DNA of 64,000 nucleotides from Stenotrophomonas sp. SAU14A_NAIMI4_8 (GCF_003086695.1 NZ_CP025999.1:3424344-3488343), one strand, 5' to 3'; counted from the stretch's first letter, positions 18,770 through 27,960 are shown. Translations and numbers: made by a program. The notes: generated from the sequence alone by a model not told the origin.

Positions 18770-19747
18770 TCAGAAGGGCTGCGCACGGTGCCAGCGCCAG
18801 GCGCTTTCGATGATTGCGCCCAGGTCACGCCACTCACGTGTCCATCCCAGCACCTCCTGGGCCTTGCCGCTGGAGGCAACCAGACGCGCAGGATCGCCCG
18901 GGCGGCGCGCTACCAGGTCATAGGGCACGGGCCGCCCAACCACCTCGGCAGCCGCCGCGACGATCTCCAGCACGGACGATCCCTCCTCGCTTCCCAGATT
19001 GAAGTCGTGGGCCCCGGGCGAACGCTCAAGCAGCTCGACCGCCAATGCATGGGCACGGGCCAGGTCCTGGACATGGACGTAATCGCGGACACAGGTGCCA
19101 TCGACGGTCGGGTAGTCGGACCCGAATATCCTCAGCGGCGGCGCTTGCCCCGCCGCGGCACGCAGGACATTGGGAATCAAGTGGGTCTCACAGGCATGCG
19201 CCTCGCCGATCCCGTGCTCGGCAAGCGCCCCCGCTGCATTGAAGTAGCGCAGCACTACCGAGGACATGCCATGCGCGGCCCAGGCATCGGCCAGTATCCG
19301 CTCGACCATCAACTTGCTCGCACCATACGGGTTGATCGGATGCATGGGGTGCTGCTCGTCGATCAGCCCGGTCGCAGACTGCCCGAACACTGCCGCCGTC
19401 GAGGAAAAGACCAGACGACCAACATCCCGGCGCCGCATCTGCCGCAGCAGGTTCAGCGAGCCGGTGATGTTGTTCTGGTAGGTGGTGAACGGGTCCGCCA
19501 CGGAATCAGCCACCAGCGAGGTCGCTGCAAAATGCATCACGACATCGAAGTGGCGCCCGCCAAATGCCCGTTCCAGGGCAGATTCATCCAGCAGGTCCGC
19601 ATGGATGAAGTCGCCCCACTTCACAGCCGCACGATGGCCCGTGGACAAGTTGTCCAGCACCGTAACCGAATGACCCTGTCCGGCAAGCCACTGCGACATG
19701 TGGCTGCCGATATACCCTGCCCCTCCGCAGACCAGGACGTTCCACAT
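18770..19747 (-). CDS. galE: UDP-glucose 4-epimerase (GalE-type extended SDR)
   Basis: The 325-residue enzyme of the extended SDR family begins MWNVLVCGGAGYIGSHMSQWL with the NAD-binding GGAGYIGS loop. The catalytic YGASKLMVE (YxxxK) motif lies near residue 147, preceded by FSSTAAVFG near 119 (Ser). PINPYGASK and AYNLGSEEG-like (FNLGSEEGSSVLE) blocks fit UDP-glucose/galactose 4-epimerases. It is downstream of a UDP-galactopyranose-mutase-like flavoprotein, so UDP-galactose may be its cellular product. The gap to the flavoprotein gene is 97 bp and contains a small GC hairpin (about 19800-19819). Start ATG 19747 was chosen over a frame extending 18 codons upstream. Exact substrate is not certain: other 4-epimerases look alike. 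Confidence 0.85.
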   Translation of the reverse strand: MWNVLVCGGAGYIGSHMSQWLAGQGHSVTVLDNLSTGHRAAVKWGDFIHADLLDESALERAFGGRHFDVVMHFAATSLVADSVADPFTTYQNNITGSLNLLRQMRRRDVGRLVFSSTAAVFGQSATGLIDEQHPMHPINPYGASKLMVERILADAWAAHGMSSVVLRYFNAAGALAEHGIGEAHACETHLIPNVLRAAAGQAPPLRIFGSDYPTVDGTCVRDYVHVQDLARAHALAVELLERSPGAHDFNLGSEEGSSVLEIVAAAAEVVGRPVPYDLVARRPGDPARLVASSGKAQEVLGWTREWRDLGAIIESAWRWHRAQPF

Positions 19748-19844
19748 CTGCCCGTCTCCACGCACAATCCAATACCGCGACAACTCGATCCAGCGCCGCA
19801 CCTGCCACGCGGGCAGGTGCTGGCAGGATCAAGACTGACTGATC

Positions 19845-21389
19845 TCAGGCCTTGGCCTCTTCGTGGTACTCGTCATCCACGTTGATCGACCACAGACGGC
19901 TCTTGTCCACGTTGCCGCTCAGGATCTGGTCGGCTGCTTCCTTGGCCGTCAGCATGGAATGGTCCTGGTTGTTGTAGCGGTGCATGCCGTTGCGGCCCAC
20001 CAGGAACAGATTGGGCACTGCGTCCAGCGCGGTACGCAGCCGGTCAAAGTTCGCGTAGGCCTCGCCGAAGTAACCCGGGTAGGCCTTGGGCACCCGGATG
20101 ACGACCGCATCCTGTGCCGATGCGGCCGAGACCAGACCGATCTGCAGCATTTCCCGCTGGGCGAGCGCCTGCAGGTCCGCGTCGGGCATCTTCCACAGAT
20201 CGTCCGTCTCGCGGCAGAAGAACTCCAGGCCCATCCAGACCATGGATGCGTCCTTCACCATGTACGGGCTCCAGTTGTTGAAGACCTGCACACGCCCCAC
20301 ATTCACGCCGGGCTCCTGGATATAGATCCAGTTATCGCCGAGTGCGCGCGGCAGCTCATCGGCCCGGTACAGCAGGCCCACCGTGATGAAATCGCGGTAC
20401 TGCAGGTTGTCGGCGATCGCCGCGATATCTTCGCTCCAGCTCTGCCGCGAGGCGGCAACCAGATCGCGCACCGGCATGGTGGAAACGACGTGGCTGCATT
20501 CGAGCTGGAACGCTTCGCCCGATTCGCCCTGCACCGTCACGCTGCGCACTTCGCCGCCCTCAACCGCCAGTCCCACCGCCTTGTGCTTCATCAACAGCGT
20601 ACCGCCACGGGCCTGGAACACGTGTGCCGCGGTTTCCCACATCTCACCCGGACCGTGCTTGGGGTACAGGAAATTTTCGATCAGCGAGGTCTGCGCCACT
20701 TTCCCGTTCATGCCCAGCATGCCACGCAGCGCGTGGAACACCGCCTTGGTGATCGACAGGCTCTTGATGCGCTGCGCACCCCACTCCGCACTGATCTGGT
20801 TGCACGGCACGCCCCAGACCTTCTCGGTGTATTCCTTGAAGAACTGGCGGTACAGGCGCTGACCAAAGCGGTTGATCAGGAAGTCTTCAAGGCTGCGCTC
20901 AGGCTCGATCTTGCTGACCTGCGAGCGCAGGTAGCTGAAACCAAACTGCATGGACTTGCCAAGCCCAAGGTTGCGGAAGCTGTCCGCGTTCAACTTCAGC
21001 GGGTAGGAGAAGAAGCGGCGATTGAAGTAGATGCGCGAAAGGCGATTGCGCACCAGCATCGCTGTGGGCTCGGCACCCTCCGCCCGCGCAGCACCCACCG
21101 GCAGTCCTTCGCGAGCCTGCCCCTGGTAGCGCAGGTTCAACGGCACATCGCCGGCGTGCTCGATGGGCATCAGATTGGCCCACCACTGCATGACCCAATC
21201 GGACTTGGAAAAGAACCGGTGACCGCCGATATCGATGCGGTTTCCGTTGTGATTGACGGTGCGCGAAATGCCACCGACACAATCGTCGGCCTCGACAATG
21301 GTTACCTGCACGCCAGGCTGCCCCACCAGCTCCAGCGCTGCGGTCAGGCCGGCCGGGCCGGCACCGATGATTACTACCTGCTTGTTCAT
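19845..21389 (-). CDS. FAD-dependent oxidoreductase, UDP-galactopyranose-mutase/amine-oxidase-like
   Basis: The 514-residue flavoprotein begins [19 protein letters not shown], a classic FAD-binding GxGxxG loop, followed by GGISRTV and [14 protein letters not shown], a layout shared by UDP-galactopyranose mutases and related NAD(P)-binding Rossmann proteins. [22 protein letters not shown] near 180 and [20 protein letters not shown] near 470 are also reminiscent of the mutase-like group. The C-terminal [12 protein letters not shown] matches the FAD pyrophosphate region. It starts 4 bp inside the end of the GtrA gene (ATGA), so the genes are co-translated. A role in making a furanose nucleotide sugar is inference; it is longer than Glf (about 370-390). 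Confidence 0.8.
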   Translation of the reverse strand: MNKQVVIIGAGPAGLTAALELVGQPGVQVTIVEADDCVGGISRTVNHNGNRIDIGGHRFFSKSDWVMQWWANLMPIEHAGDVPLNLRYQGQAREGLPVGAARAEGAEPTAMLVRNRLSRIYFNRRFFSYPLKLNADSFRNLGLGKSMQFGFSYLRSQVSKIEPERSLEDFLINRFGQRLYRQFFKEYTEKVWGVPCNQISAEWGAQRIKSLSITKAVFHALRGMLGMNGKVAQTSLIENFLYPKHGPGEMWETAAHVFQARGGTLLMKHKAVGLAVEGGEVRSVTVQGESGEAFQLECSHVVSTMPVRDLVAASRQSWSEDIAAIADNLQYRDFITVGLLYRADELPRALGDNWIYIQEPGVNVGRVQVFNNWSPYMVKDASMVWMGLEFFCRETDDLWKMPDADLQALAQREMLQIGLVSAASAQDAVVIRVPKAYPGYFGEAYANFDRLRTALDAVPNLFLVGRNGMHRYNNQDHSMLTAKEAADQILSGNVDKSRLWSINVDDEYHEEAKA

Positions 21390-21853
21390 GCTGCTTCCCC
21401 TTCCCCAATGGACCGGCCGCGCGCGCGCGCCCGGAACAGAATCAATTTACGCAGTACGAAGTTGCTGGTGAACGAAAAGCCCACCGCAATGAGCCTGGCA
21501 ATACTCCCCGGTACGCCAAGCCACTCGATACACAACCACATTACGCCTTGCACGACCAGCAAGCCAAAGCAGCCGATCAGCACAAAGGTCGCCAATTCCG
21601 CCGATCGCGAGCGGAAACTGCGCGTCGCAAACACCCAGCGCACGCTGATGACGTAGGCCACAACGCTGCCCAGCAGGAAGCCCCCCGTTGCGGCGGCATA
21701 CCAGCCCCAGCCCAGGTGGGCCATCAGCGCGAACACGCCCAGGTCCGCCAACAGCGCTGCCGCCGAGGCCAGCAGATAGCCGCCGCCTTCAGACAGCCAC
21801 CCCCGCCGAGTCTCGACGGGCCCTTCCAGTTCCACCAGCGGCTGCTCGCTCAT
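21386..21853 (-). CDS. GtrA-family membrane protein (putative lipid-linked sugar flippase)
   Basis: The 155-residue protein has four predicted membrane segments ([81 protein letters not shown]) and the family's characteristic NF-x-x-RK near the end of the last one. GtrA proteins are thought to move polyprenyl-phosphate sugars across the inner membrane. Both ends overlap neighbours by ATGA: its start sits in the stop of the GT-C gene and its stop overlaps the flavoprotein start. That tight three-gene coupling argues for one pathway. The start at 21853 ([11 protein letters not shown]) was chosen from this overlap; 13 more codons are open upstream. Confidence 0.88.
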   Translation of the reverse strand: MSEQPLVELEGPVETRRGWLSEGGGYLLASAAALLADLGVFALMAHLGWGWYAAATGGFLLGSVVAYVISVRWVFATRSFRSRSAELATFVLIGCFGLLVVQGVMWLCIEWLGVPGSIARLIAVGFSFTSNFVLRKLILFRARARGRSIGEGEAA

Positions 21854-23769
21854 GGCGTGGCCTCGCTCCCGGTCGCCGCCCAATCTGAACACTTGTACAG
21901 ATATTCGGTGGCGATCACTTCACCGCTGCCGGGGTGTCGAACCTGCCACCGGCTGCGCACGTGCTTTTCCTGGTCATACGGCAGCACGAAGTAGTCCGGC
22001 GGCGCCAGATCGCCATGCCGGGTGCACAGGTGTTCAATCCCTGCCTCGCTTACCCGGCAGGGTTCCGGATTCTCCTGCACGTTGGCCAGGACGTCGCAGA
22101 TTTCCGCCTGCAATGTCACCGGCTCAACCTGGATGTTCAACTGCTTTCCGAGCAACGCGGTCTGCCGATTGAACATCTGCCCGGACAGCTGCTGCGGACT
22201 GAAGTAATTGGCGCGACGAAGCACCATCCATGCGGCGCGCGGGGACGCCTCGCTGGCATACCAGAACACTACTGCGCTGCGCGGAACAGCCTCGGTGAAT
22301 ACCGGAGTGCCATGCGCAGATTCCTGCACGCGCGTCCACGGGCTACGCGAATCCCAGAGCCACAACGACGCCAGCAAGGCCAGCACCGACAGCACACCCA
22401 GCAATGCCTGGCCCTTCTCACCACTGCGCCGATAGCCCCAGACCAGCAACGCCACGGCCCCGCCGCACAGCAGCGGGTAGGCGAACATCATCACGTCCTG
22501 GCGGATGATTTCGGAGTTGCGCCCCGTCATCTCGTACACGGCCCACATCTGCATCTGGTACCGGAAACAGGCGACGGCCAGGGCGACGGCCAGACCGGCC
22601 AGCAGCAGGCGGCGGATGGGCGTGCTGACCCGGGCCGCAACCAAGGGCCAGACCATGTGCAATGGGATAAGGCCAAGCACCGCCCAGGGCAGCGTGCTGC
22701 GCGGCACACTGGCACCAATGACGGCAATGGCAATGACCAGCAGCGGCCCCACCCAATCACGCCCGCCGCGCTGCCATTGCTCCCAGACCAGGAACGGAAT
22801 GGCTGCAGCGGCCAGCCAATGGGCCAGCCACAACACGCGCCACAGCTGCAGTCCGATGGGCAGGATCAGCCTCAGCACATCGGCCAGCAGATAGCTCAGG
22901 CCAAGGCCCACGATCGTGGCGAGCAGCACGGCCTTGGCCAGGCGGCCCAACAACGTACAGGTGTCGCCGCGCTGTGCCACCAGATGCAGCAGATAGAGAT
23001 CGGCCAGCACGATGCACCAGTCCCGCGGGGTCCAGGCCCCAAGGAACACCTGGTCGCCCACGCCATCGATCATCTCGCGCCACTGCAGGTCCATGACCCG
23101 CAGCAGACCACCCAGCGGCCCCACTTTCAGGACCGCCAGTACCAGCACGGGTACCGCCAGCAGCAGCGACCACAGCCAGCGGCGATCCCCCAGCACCAGC
23201 CAGCACCAGGCCACCAGCACCGCCGCGATGGCCTGCAGAGGGTGCAGCAGCCCCGCAGCGGCAAATCCCACCATCGCCCAACCCAGCCGCCCCCGCACCA
23301 GGGCCGCCAGCGCCAGCAAGCACAGCGCCTCGGCAATCGGCCGTGCGGTCAGGAAGGGTTCGGCATACGAGAACATGCTGAACGCGCCGTAGCCGGTCGG
23401 CATCACGATCAACGCCAGCAGCGCCGGCCAACGCCAGCGCGGCGGGAACAGCACGTGCACACACCACGCACTGGCCGCATAGAACAGCAGGCGGCTGACG
23501 AAGGTCAACGCCATGAAGGCCTTGCCCGGCTCCACGTGGGCCAGCACAAGCGCCAGCAGCTGCGGGAACAGGGTGAAACTGGCCTGGCTGCCTGCCACGA
23601 AGAACAGGTCGCGGTTGAAGATGTCCGGCGAAATCAGTCGCAATGCCTGCGCGAGATACAGCGTCGCATCATGGCGAATACCGGTGTAGGGCCTGAGATA
23701 GACGATCAGCGCCAGCGCAAAGCACCAAGGCGCGATCCTGCGCAACGTCAGCATGAACGAGGTCCGCAT
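21850..23769 (-). CDS. Large polytopic membrane protein, GT-C glycosyltransferase-like
   Basis: I do not recognise a named family. The 639-residue protein has about 11-12 hydrophobic segments in its first 430 residues and a soluble C-terminal domain of about 190 residues with several cysteines (AEICDVLANVQ, EPCRVSEAG, HLCTRHGD, LYKCSDW) that should lie in the periplasm. The first loop has RPYTGIRHDATLYLAQAL, an acidic residue early in the first periplasmic loop as in GT-C enzymes that use lipid-linked sugars. It is coupled to GtrA and lies 66 bp after pilA, behind the pilA terminator. A pilin or other surface glycosyltransferase is plausible. ATG 23769 or 23754 may start it; neither has a strong ribosome binding site. 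Confidence 0.7.
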   Translation of the reverse strand: MRTSFMLTLRRIAPWCFALALIVYLRPYTGIRHDATLYLAQALRLISPDIFNRDLFFVAGSQASFTLFPQLLALVLAHVEPGKAFMALTFVSRLLFYAASAWCVHVLFPPRWRWPALLALIVMPTGYGAFSMFSYAEPFLTARPIAEALCLLALAALVRGRLGWAMVGFAAAGLLHPLQAIAAVLVAWCWLVLGDRRWLWSLLLAVPVLVLAVLKVGPLGGLLRVMDLQWREMIDGVGDQVFLGAWTPRDWCIVLADLYLLHLVAQRGDTCTLLGRLAKAVLLATIVGLGLSYLLADVLRLILPIGLQLWRVLWLAHWLAAAAIPFLVWEQWQRGGRDWVGPLLVIAIAVIGASVPRSTLPWAVLGLIPLHMVWPLVAARVSTPIRRLLLAGLAVALAVACFRYQMQMWAVYEMTGRNSEIIRQDVMMFAYPLLCGGAVALLVWGYRRSGEKGQALLGVLSVLALLASLWLWDSRSPWTRVQESAHGTPVFTEAVPRSAVVFWYASEASPRAAWMVLRRANYFSPQQLSGQMFNRQTALLGKQLNIQVEPVTLQAEICDVLANVQENPEPCRVSEAGIEHLCTRHGDLAPPDYFVLPYDQEKHVRSRWQVRHPGSGEVIATEYLYKCSDWAATGSEATP

Positions 23770-23772
23770 CCA

Positions 23773-23803
23773 GAAAAAGCGAGCCCCGCAGACGCGGGGC
23801 TCG
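23773..23803 (-). terminator. Rho-independent terminator after pilA
   Basis: A 10-bp stem CGAGCCCCGC / GCGGGGCTCG (23780-23803, loop AGAC) is followed on the minus strand by CTTTTTCTG. It lies 32 bp past the pilA stop and ends right at the start codon of the next gene, so most pilA transcripts should end here and some could read through. Confidence 0.9.
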
Positions 23804-23835
23804 GGTACAACGTCTGGCGTGTTACGCCTGCCGGA

Positions 23836-24240
23836 TTACTGGCAGGTGGCCGGACGGTACTTGGCCGGGATCGAGCCACTGCAGGTCCAGGTGACCTGGC
23901 CGTTGGATTCCTTCTTGCCGGTCAGGGTGATGTCGCCGGTTGCGGTGCCGCCCAGGTTCTGCGCGGTGGCAGTGATCTTGCTGTTGGCGTAAGCAACGCT
24001 GGCAACGTACTTGGACGACTGGGTTTCAATGGCAACGGTGGTCGGCATCGCGGTGCCGGTGTCCGAAGCAGCGGCTTCAGCCACGGTGGTGCGGGCCGAA
24101 GACGCGGCCAGCACGACTTCCGACACGCGCGACTTGATCAGGTAGTCCTGGTAAGCCGGCAGAGCGATGGCGGCCAGGATGGCAATGATCGCAACAACGA
24201 TCATCAGTTCGATAAGGGTGAAGCCCTTCTGGTTCTTCAT
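23836..24240 (-). CDS. pilA: Type IV-a major pilin PilA
   Basis: The 134-residue prepilin has a six-residue leader MKNQKG cut by PilD before Phe7, then the hydrophobic [20 protein letters not shown] helix with Glu at mature position 5. Two cysteines (C120 and C133) would form the C-terminal disulfide loop. A short mature domain rich in Ser/Thr/Ala follows the helix ([14 protein letters not shown]), which offers possible O-glycosylation sites. It has its own sigma-54-type promoter at 24341-24356 and a strong terminator. The position next to pilC/pilD on one side and a putative glycosyltransferase on the other supports its being the major pilin. Confidence 0.96.
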   Translation of the reverse strand: MKNQKGFTLIELMIVVAIIAILAAIALPAYQDYLIKSRVSEVVLAASSARTTVAEAAASDTGTAMPTTVAIETQSSKYVASVAYANSKITATAQNLGGTATGDITLTGKKESNGQVTWTCSGSIPAKYRPATCQ

Positions 24241-24340
24241 AGTCGTACATCCCCAAGATAGTGGTGGTTGATGTCAGTGCCCAGGAGCGGTCCGGCCGGC
24301 GGCCGGGTGAGCGGGTCCTGCGCCCTGCGGGTGGATCAAC

Positions 24341-24356
24341 GCAGGTTGCGTGCCAA
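24341..24356 (-). promoter_or_regulatory. Sigma-54 (-24/-12) promoter of pilA
   Basis: The minus strand reads TTGGCACGCAACCTGC: GG and GC are separated by exactly 10 bases and the -24 block TGGCACG matches consensus; the -12 block is CTGC instead of TTGC. Its 3' end is 100 bp from the pilA ATG, leaving an 85-90-nt leader. PilR, the expected activator, is encoded in the same cluster. Confidence 0.85.
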
Positions 24357-24455
24357 CCCCGGCACGCCTCCCCCTGGATTTCCCCGGGGCCAATGATGGC
24401 AGCTATTTCGCGGATGGGAACCCCCCGGTGAGAATTCTGCGACGGAGGCGGCAAT

Positions 24456-24472
24456 GTGACGCAGTGCGTCAC
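24456..24472. promoter_or_regulatory. Perfect 17-bp palindrome upstream of the pilA promoter
   Basis: GTGACGCAGTGCGTCAC is a perfect inverted repeat (8 bp arms, 1-bp centre) about 100 bp upstream of the pilA -24 element and 123 bp upstream of pilC. This is the right distance for an activator site of a sigma-54 promoter. Whether PilR or another regulator binds it is unknown. No gene is seen in 24241-24594. Confidence 0.5.
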
Positions 24473-24594
24473 CTTTGGTCGGCAGCCGACACGAAATCGC
24501 ATTGTGGTCGGCCTGCCTGCTGCCCAGACGGCGTTTAACCCGCTAACATCGGACACTGGATGCCCGCCTGGGGATGGCGGGCCGGGGAGCCTAC

Positions 24595-25854
24595 ATGTCT
24601 GTCAGTCGCAGTGCGATCAAGAAAGAGCCCGTGGCCCGCGCCACGATGGAGCTGCAGCCGTTTGTCTGGGAGGGGACCGACAAGCGGGGCGTGAAGATGA
24701 AAGGCGAGCAGCTGGCGAAGAACGCCAACCTGCTGCGCGCCGAGTTGCGCCGCCAGGGCATCAACCCCGGGCAGGTGAAGGTCAAACCGAAGCCGATGTT
24801 CGGCGCGGCCGGCAAGCGCGTCACGCCGAAGGACATCGCCTTCTTCAGTCGCCAGATGGCGACCATGATGAAGTCCGGCGTGCCGATCGTGTCGTCGCTG
24901 GAAATCATCGCCAGCGGGCACAAGAACCCGCGCATGAAGAAGCTGGTGGACGGTATCCGTACCGACATCGAGGGCGGCTCGTCGCTGCATGAGGCGATCA
25001 GCAAGTACCCGGTCCAGTTCGATGAGCTCTACCGCAACCTCGTCCGTGCGGGCGAAGGCGCCGGTGTCCTGGAAACCGTGCTGGACACCATCGCCAACTA
25101 CAAGGAAAACATCGAAGCCCTGAAGGGCAAGATCAAGAAGGCCATGTTCTACCCGGCCATGGTGGTGGCCGTGGCCATCATCGTCAGCTCCATCCTGCTG
25201 ATCTGGGTGGTCCCGCAGTTCGAAGAAGTCTTCAAGAACTTCGGCGCCGATCTTCCCGCCTTCACCCAGCTGATCGTGAACGCCTCGCGCTTCATGGTGT
25301 CCTGGTGGTGGCTGATGCTCATCGTCGCCGTCGGCAGCGTGGTCGGCTTCATCATGGCCTTCAAACGATCACCCACCCTGCAGCACCGGGTGGATCGGAT
25401 CATCCTGAAGGTCCCGGTGATCGGCGAGATCATGCACAACAGTGCCATTGCCCGGTTCGCGCGCACCACCGCGGTCACCTTCAAGGCCGGCGTACCTCTG
25501 GTGGAAGCGCTGGGTATCGTCGCCGGCGCCACCGGCAACAAGGTCTACGAAGAAGCCGTCCTGCGCATGCGCGATGACGTGGCGGTCGGCTACCCGGTCA
25601 ACATGGCCATGAAGCAGACCAACCTCTTCCCGCACATGGTGATCCAGATGACCGGCATCGGCGAAGAGGCCGGCGCCCTGGACACCATGCTGTTCAAGGT
25701 GGCCGAGTACTATGAGCAGGAGGTCAACAACGCCGTGGACGCCTTGAGCAGCCTGCTGGAACCGATGATCATGGTGTTCATTGGTACCATTGTCGGCGGC
25801 ATGGTCATCGGCATGTACCTGCCCATCTTCAAACTCGGCGCCGTCGTCGGCTAA
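24595..25854 (+). CDS. pilC: Type IV pilus inner-membrane platform protein PilC
   Basis: The 419-residue platform protein has two T2SSF domains. The first (about residues 80-205) has KDIAFFSRQMATMMKSGVPI and the second (about 280-405) has RFARTTAVTFKAGVPLVEAL, the repeated signature of GspF/PilC proteins. Membrane segments lie near 180-205, 230-255 and at the C-terminus (MVFIGTIVGGMVIGMYLPIFKL). ATG 24595 was chosen because GGGGAG lies 5 bases upstream. It heads the pilC-pilD-coaE operon, with 8 bp to pilD. It is divergent from pilA. Confidence 0.96.
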   Translation: MSVSRSAIKKEPVARATMELQPFVWEGTDKRGVKMKGEQLAKNANLLRAELRRQGINPGQVKVKPKPMFGAAGKRVTPKDIAFFSRQMATMMKSGVPIVSSLEIIASGHKNPRMKKLVDGIRTDIEGGSSLHEAISKYPVQFDELYRNLVRAGEGAGVLETVLDTIANYKENIEALKGKIKKAMFYPAMVVAVAIIVSSILLIWVVPQFEEVFKNFGADLPAFTQLIVNASRFMVSWWWLMLIVAVGSVVGFIMAFKRSPTLQHRVDRIILKVPVIGEIMHNSAIARFARTTAVTFKAGVPLVEALGIVAGATGNKVYEEAVLRMRDDVAVGYPVNMAMKQTNLFPHMVIQMTGIGEEAGALDTMLFKVAEYYEQEVNNAVDALSSLLEPMIMVFIGTIVGGMVIGMYLPIFKLGAVVG

Positions 25855-25862
25855 AGGTAACA

Positions 25863-26726
25863 ATGGCATTTCTCGACCAGCATCCCGGCCTCGGCTACCC
25901 CGCCGCGGCCGGCCTGGGGCTGCTGCTGGGCAGTTTCCTGAACGTCGTCATCCTTCGCCTGCCCAAGCGGCTGGAATGGCAGTGGAAGCGCGATGCGCGC
26001 GAGGTTCTGGAAGAACCGGACTACTACGAACCGGCCCCGCCGGGCATCGTGGTGGAGCCCTCGCACTGCCCGCACTGCAAGCATAAGCTGTCCTGGTACG
26101 AAAACATCCCCCTGTTCAGCTGGCTGATCCAGGGCGGCAAGTGCCGCCACTGCAAGGCCCCCATTTCCATCCAGTACCCGCTGGTGGAAGCGCTGACCGC
26201 GGTGATGGTGCTGGCCTGCGTCTGGCAGTTCGGCTTCGGCTGGCAGGGCTTCGGCGCCATCGTGCTGACCTGCTTCCTGATTGCCCTGTCGGGCATCGAC
26301 CTGCGCACCCAGCTGCTACCGGACCAGTTGACCCTGCCGCTGATGTGGTTGGGCCTGATAGGCAGCATCGACAACCTGTACATGCCGGCCAAGCCCGCCC
26401 TGCTGGGCGCGCTTCTGGGCTACCTGTCGCTGTGGTCGGTGTGGTGGCTGTTCAAGCAACTGACCGGCAAGGAAGGCATGGGCCACGGCGATTTCAAGCT
26501 GTTGGCCGCCCTGGGCGCCTGGTGCGGCATGAAGGGCGTGTTGCCCATCATCCTGATGTCCTCGGTGCTGGGTGCCCTCGTCGGCTCCATCTGGCTGTAC
26601 AGCCGGGGCCGTGACAAGGCGACCCCCATCCCGTTCGGCCCCTACCTGGCGCTGGCCGGCTGGCTGTTCTTCATGTGGGGCGAGCCGCTGCTGAACCAGT
26701 ACCTGGTCATGAGCGGGCTGCGCTGA
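25863..26726 (+). CDS. pilD: Prepilin peptidase / N-methyltransferase PilD
   Basis: The 287-residue integral membrane enzyme cuts the leader from PilA and other prepilins and methylates the new N-terminal Phe. The cytoplasmic loop holds four cysteines (C69, C72, C94, C97: CPHC and CRHC), typical of bifunctional PilD. Catalytic aspartates are D146 (SGIDLRTQLLPDQ) and D210 in GHGDFKLLAALGAW. Eight hydrophobic segments are visible. It is 8 bp after pilC and 10 bp before coaE, the conserved pilBCD-coaE-type order of gammaproteobacteria. Confidence 0.97.
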   Translation: MAFLDQHPGLGYPAAAGLGLLLGSFLNVVILRLPKRLEWQWKRDAREVLEEPDYYEPAPPGIVVEPSHCPHCKHKLSWYENIPLFSWLIQGGKCRHCKAPISIQYPLVEALTAVMVLACVWQFGFGWQGFGAIVLTCFLIALSGIDLRTQLLPDQLTLPLMWLGLIGSIDNLYMPAKPALLGALLGYLSLWSVWWLFKQLTGKEGMGHGDFKLLAALGAWCGMKGVLPIILMSSVLGALVGSIWLYSRGRDKATPIPFGPYLALAGWLFFMWGEPLLNQYLVMSGLR

Positions 26727-26736
26727 CGGCACCGCC

Positions 26737-27345
26737 ATGAGCCGCTACGTGGTGGGCCTGACCGGCGGCATTGCCGCCGGCAAGAGCGAAGTGACCCGGC
26801 GCTTCGAGGCGCTGGGGATCGTGGTGGCCGACGCCGATCTGGCCGCCCGCGCCGTGGTCGCCCCCGGCGCACCCGCCCTGGCCCGCATTGCCGAACGCTT
26901 CGGCGCCGACATGCTGCTGGCCGACGGCGCCCTGGACCGGGCGCGGCTGCGCGCCCACATCTTCGCCGACCCGGCCGAACGCACGGCGCTGGAAGCCATC
27001 ACCCATCCGGCCATCCGTCGGCTGATGCAGCAGCAGTGCGAGCAGGCACCCAGCCCCTATGCGATTGCCGCCATCCCCCTGCTGACCGAAGTGGGCGGAC
27101 GCACGGCCTACCCGTGGTTGGACCGCGTACTGGTGGTGGACGCCCCCGAGGCCGTGCAGCATGCCCGGCTGATGCAGCGCGACGGCATCGATGCCGCGCT
27201 GGCCGACCAGATGATCACCGCCCAGGCCAGTCGCGCACAGCGGTTGGCGCTGGCCGATGACGTGGTGGTCAATGATGGGCACCCGGATGCGCTGCAGGCG
27301 CAGGTGGAAACGCTGCATGAGCGGTACCTGCAGCTAGCACGCTGA
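26737..27345 (+). CDS. coaE: Dephospho-CoA kinase CoaE
   Basis: The 202-residue kinase phosphorylates dephospho-CoA, the last step of coenzyme A synthesis. The P-loop GLTGGIAAGKSEVTRRF is at residues 6-22, DADLAARAVVAPG near 31 binds the substrate, and the LID region RLMQRDGIDAALADQMITAQ lies near 144. Length matches E. coli CoaE (206). Linkage to pilD is conserved in many gammaproteobacteria and is positional rather than functional. A GTAG palindrome follows the stop directly and no standard terminator is seen. Confidence 0.96.
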   Translation: MSRYVVGLTGGIAAGKSEVTRRFEALGIVVADADLAARAVVAPGAPALARIAERFGADMLLADGALDRARLRAHIFADPAERTALEAITHPAIRRLMQQQCEQAPSPYAIAAIPLLTEVGGRTAYPWLDRVLVVDAPEAVQHARLMQRDGIDAALADQMITAQASRAQRLALADDVVVNDGHPDALQAQVETLHERYLQLAR

Positions 27346-27351
27346 GCCCGC

Positions 27352-27374
27352 GTAGAGTCGAGCTTGCTCGACTG
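27352..27374 (+). repeat. SMAG-like palindrome after coaE
   Basis: GTAGAGTCGAGCTTGCTCG-ACTG starts 7 bp past the coaE stop and can form an 8-bp stem. Confidence 0.85.
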
Positions 27375-27960
27375 AGTAGTCTGTCCGCGGGCACGGGACG
27401 ACCCAACAATCCAAAATTATCCCAACTGTCCCATCCGGCCAGTGCGAAATCATGCTGCGCATTCAAATCGTGCACCAGACCGAACCCCAACGAATCCAGC
27501 GGTGCGCACATACCCACTCAAAACGCATGGCATGAACTCTGCTTGGCGGGCCGCTGCAGATTGGAGGCCTAGCGCATCGATGCCGGAAGGCTGATGGCAC
27601 AGCCCGCTGACTGCGAACAGGGCCGCCGCTTGTTCGCCAGCATCCGGGACGATGCCAATCATTGGTCACGCCACGCGCGCAGCCGCAATGCCGTCCGGCT
27701 TGAACGGACCAGGGTCGCTATGAAAGAACATCAACCTCTGCTGGCGGGGCATCGGGATGTCGCATATTCCCCGCCCTTTGCGCCTCAGGCACCTCTGCAA
27801 TTGCAAACACGCCTGAGCCACCGATACCGCCGAAAGCCTTGCATACCAATGCATCTACCTGTTTACGCAATTTGCAACGATTCTGAAAATGTTGAATGCA
27901 GTGACGGCATCGGCCCTACTGACTTGGCATCGCGTACGACCGGGCGTATTCCTTTCGATG
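27375..27960. other. Intergenic stretch, lower GC, no convincing gene
   Basis: About 590 bp without a supportable gene. The longest open frame (27594-28112, plus) has no ribosome binding site, no family resemblance and runs into the structured leader. Composition is more AT-rich than neighbours, notably 27840-27900, which may hold the promoter for the 28192 gene. Confidence 0.5.

Noticed and set aside
24456..24472. CRP/Clp-type binding site
   Set aside because: GTGA and TCAC half-sites are 9 bases apart rather than the 6 of the CRP/Clp consensus; kept only as an unassigned palindrome.
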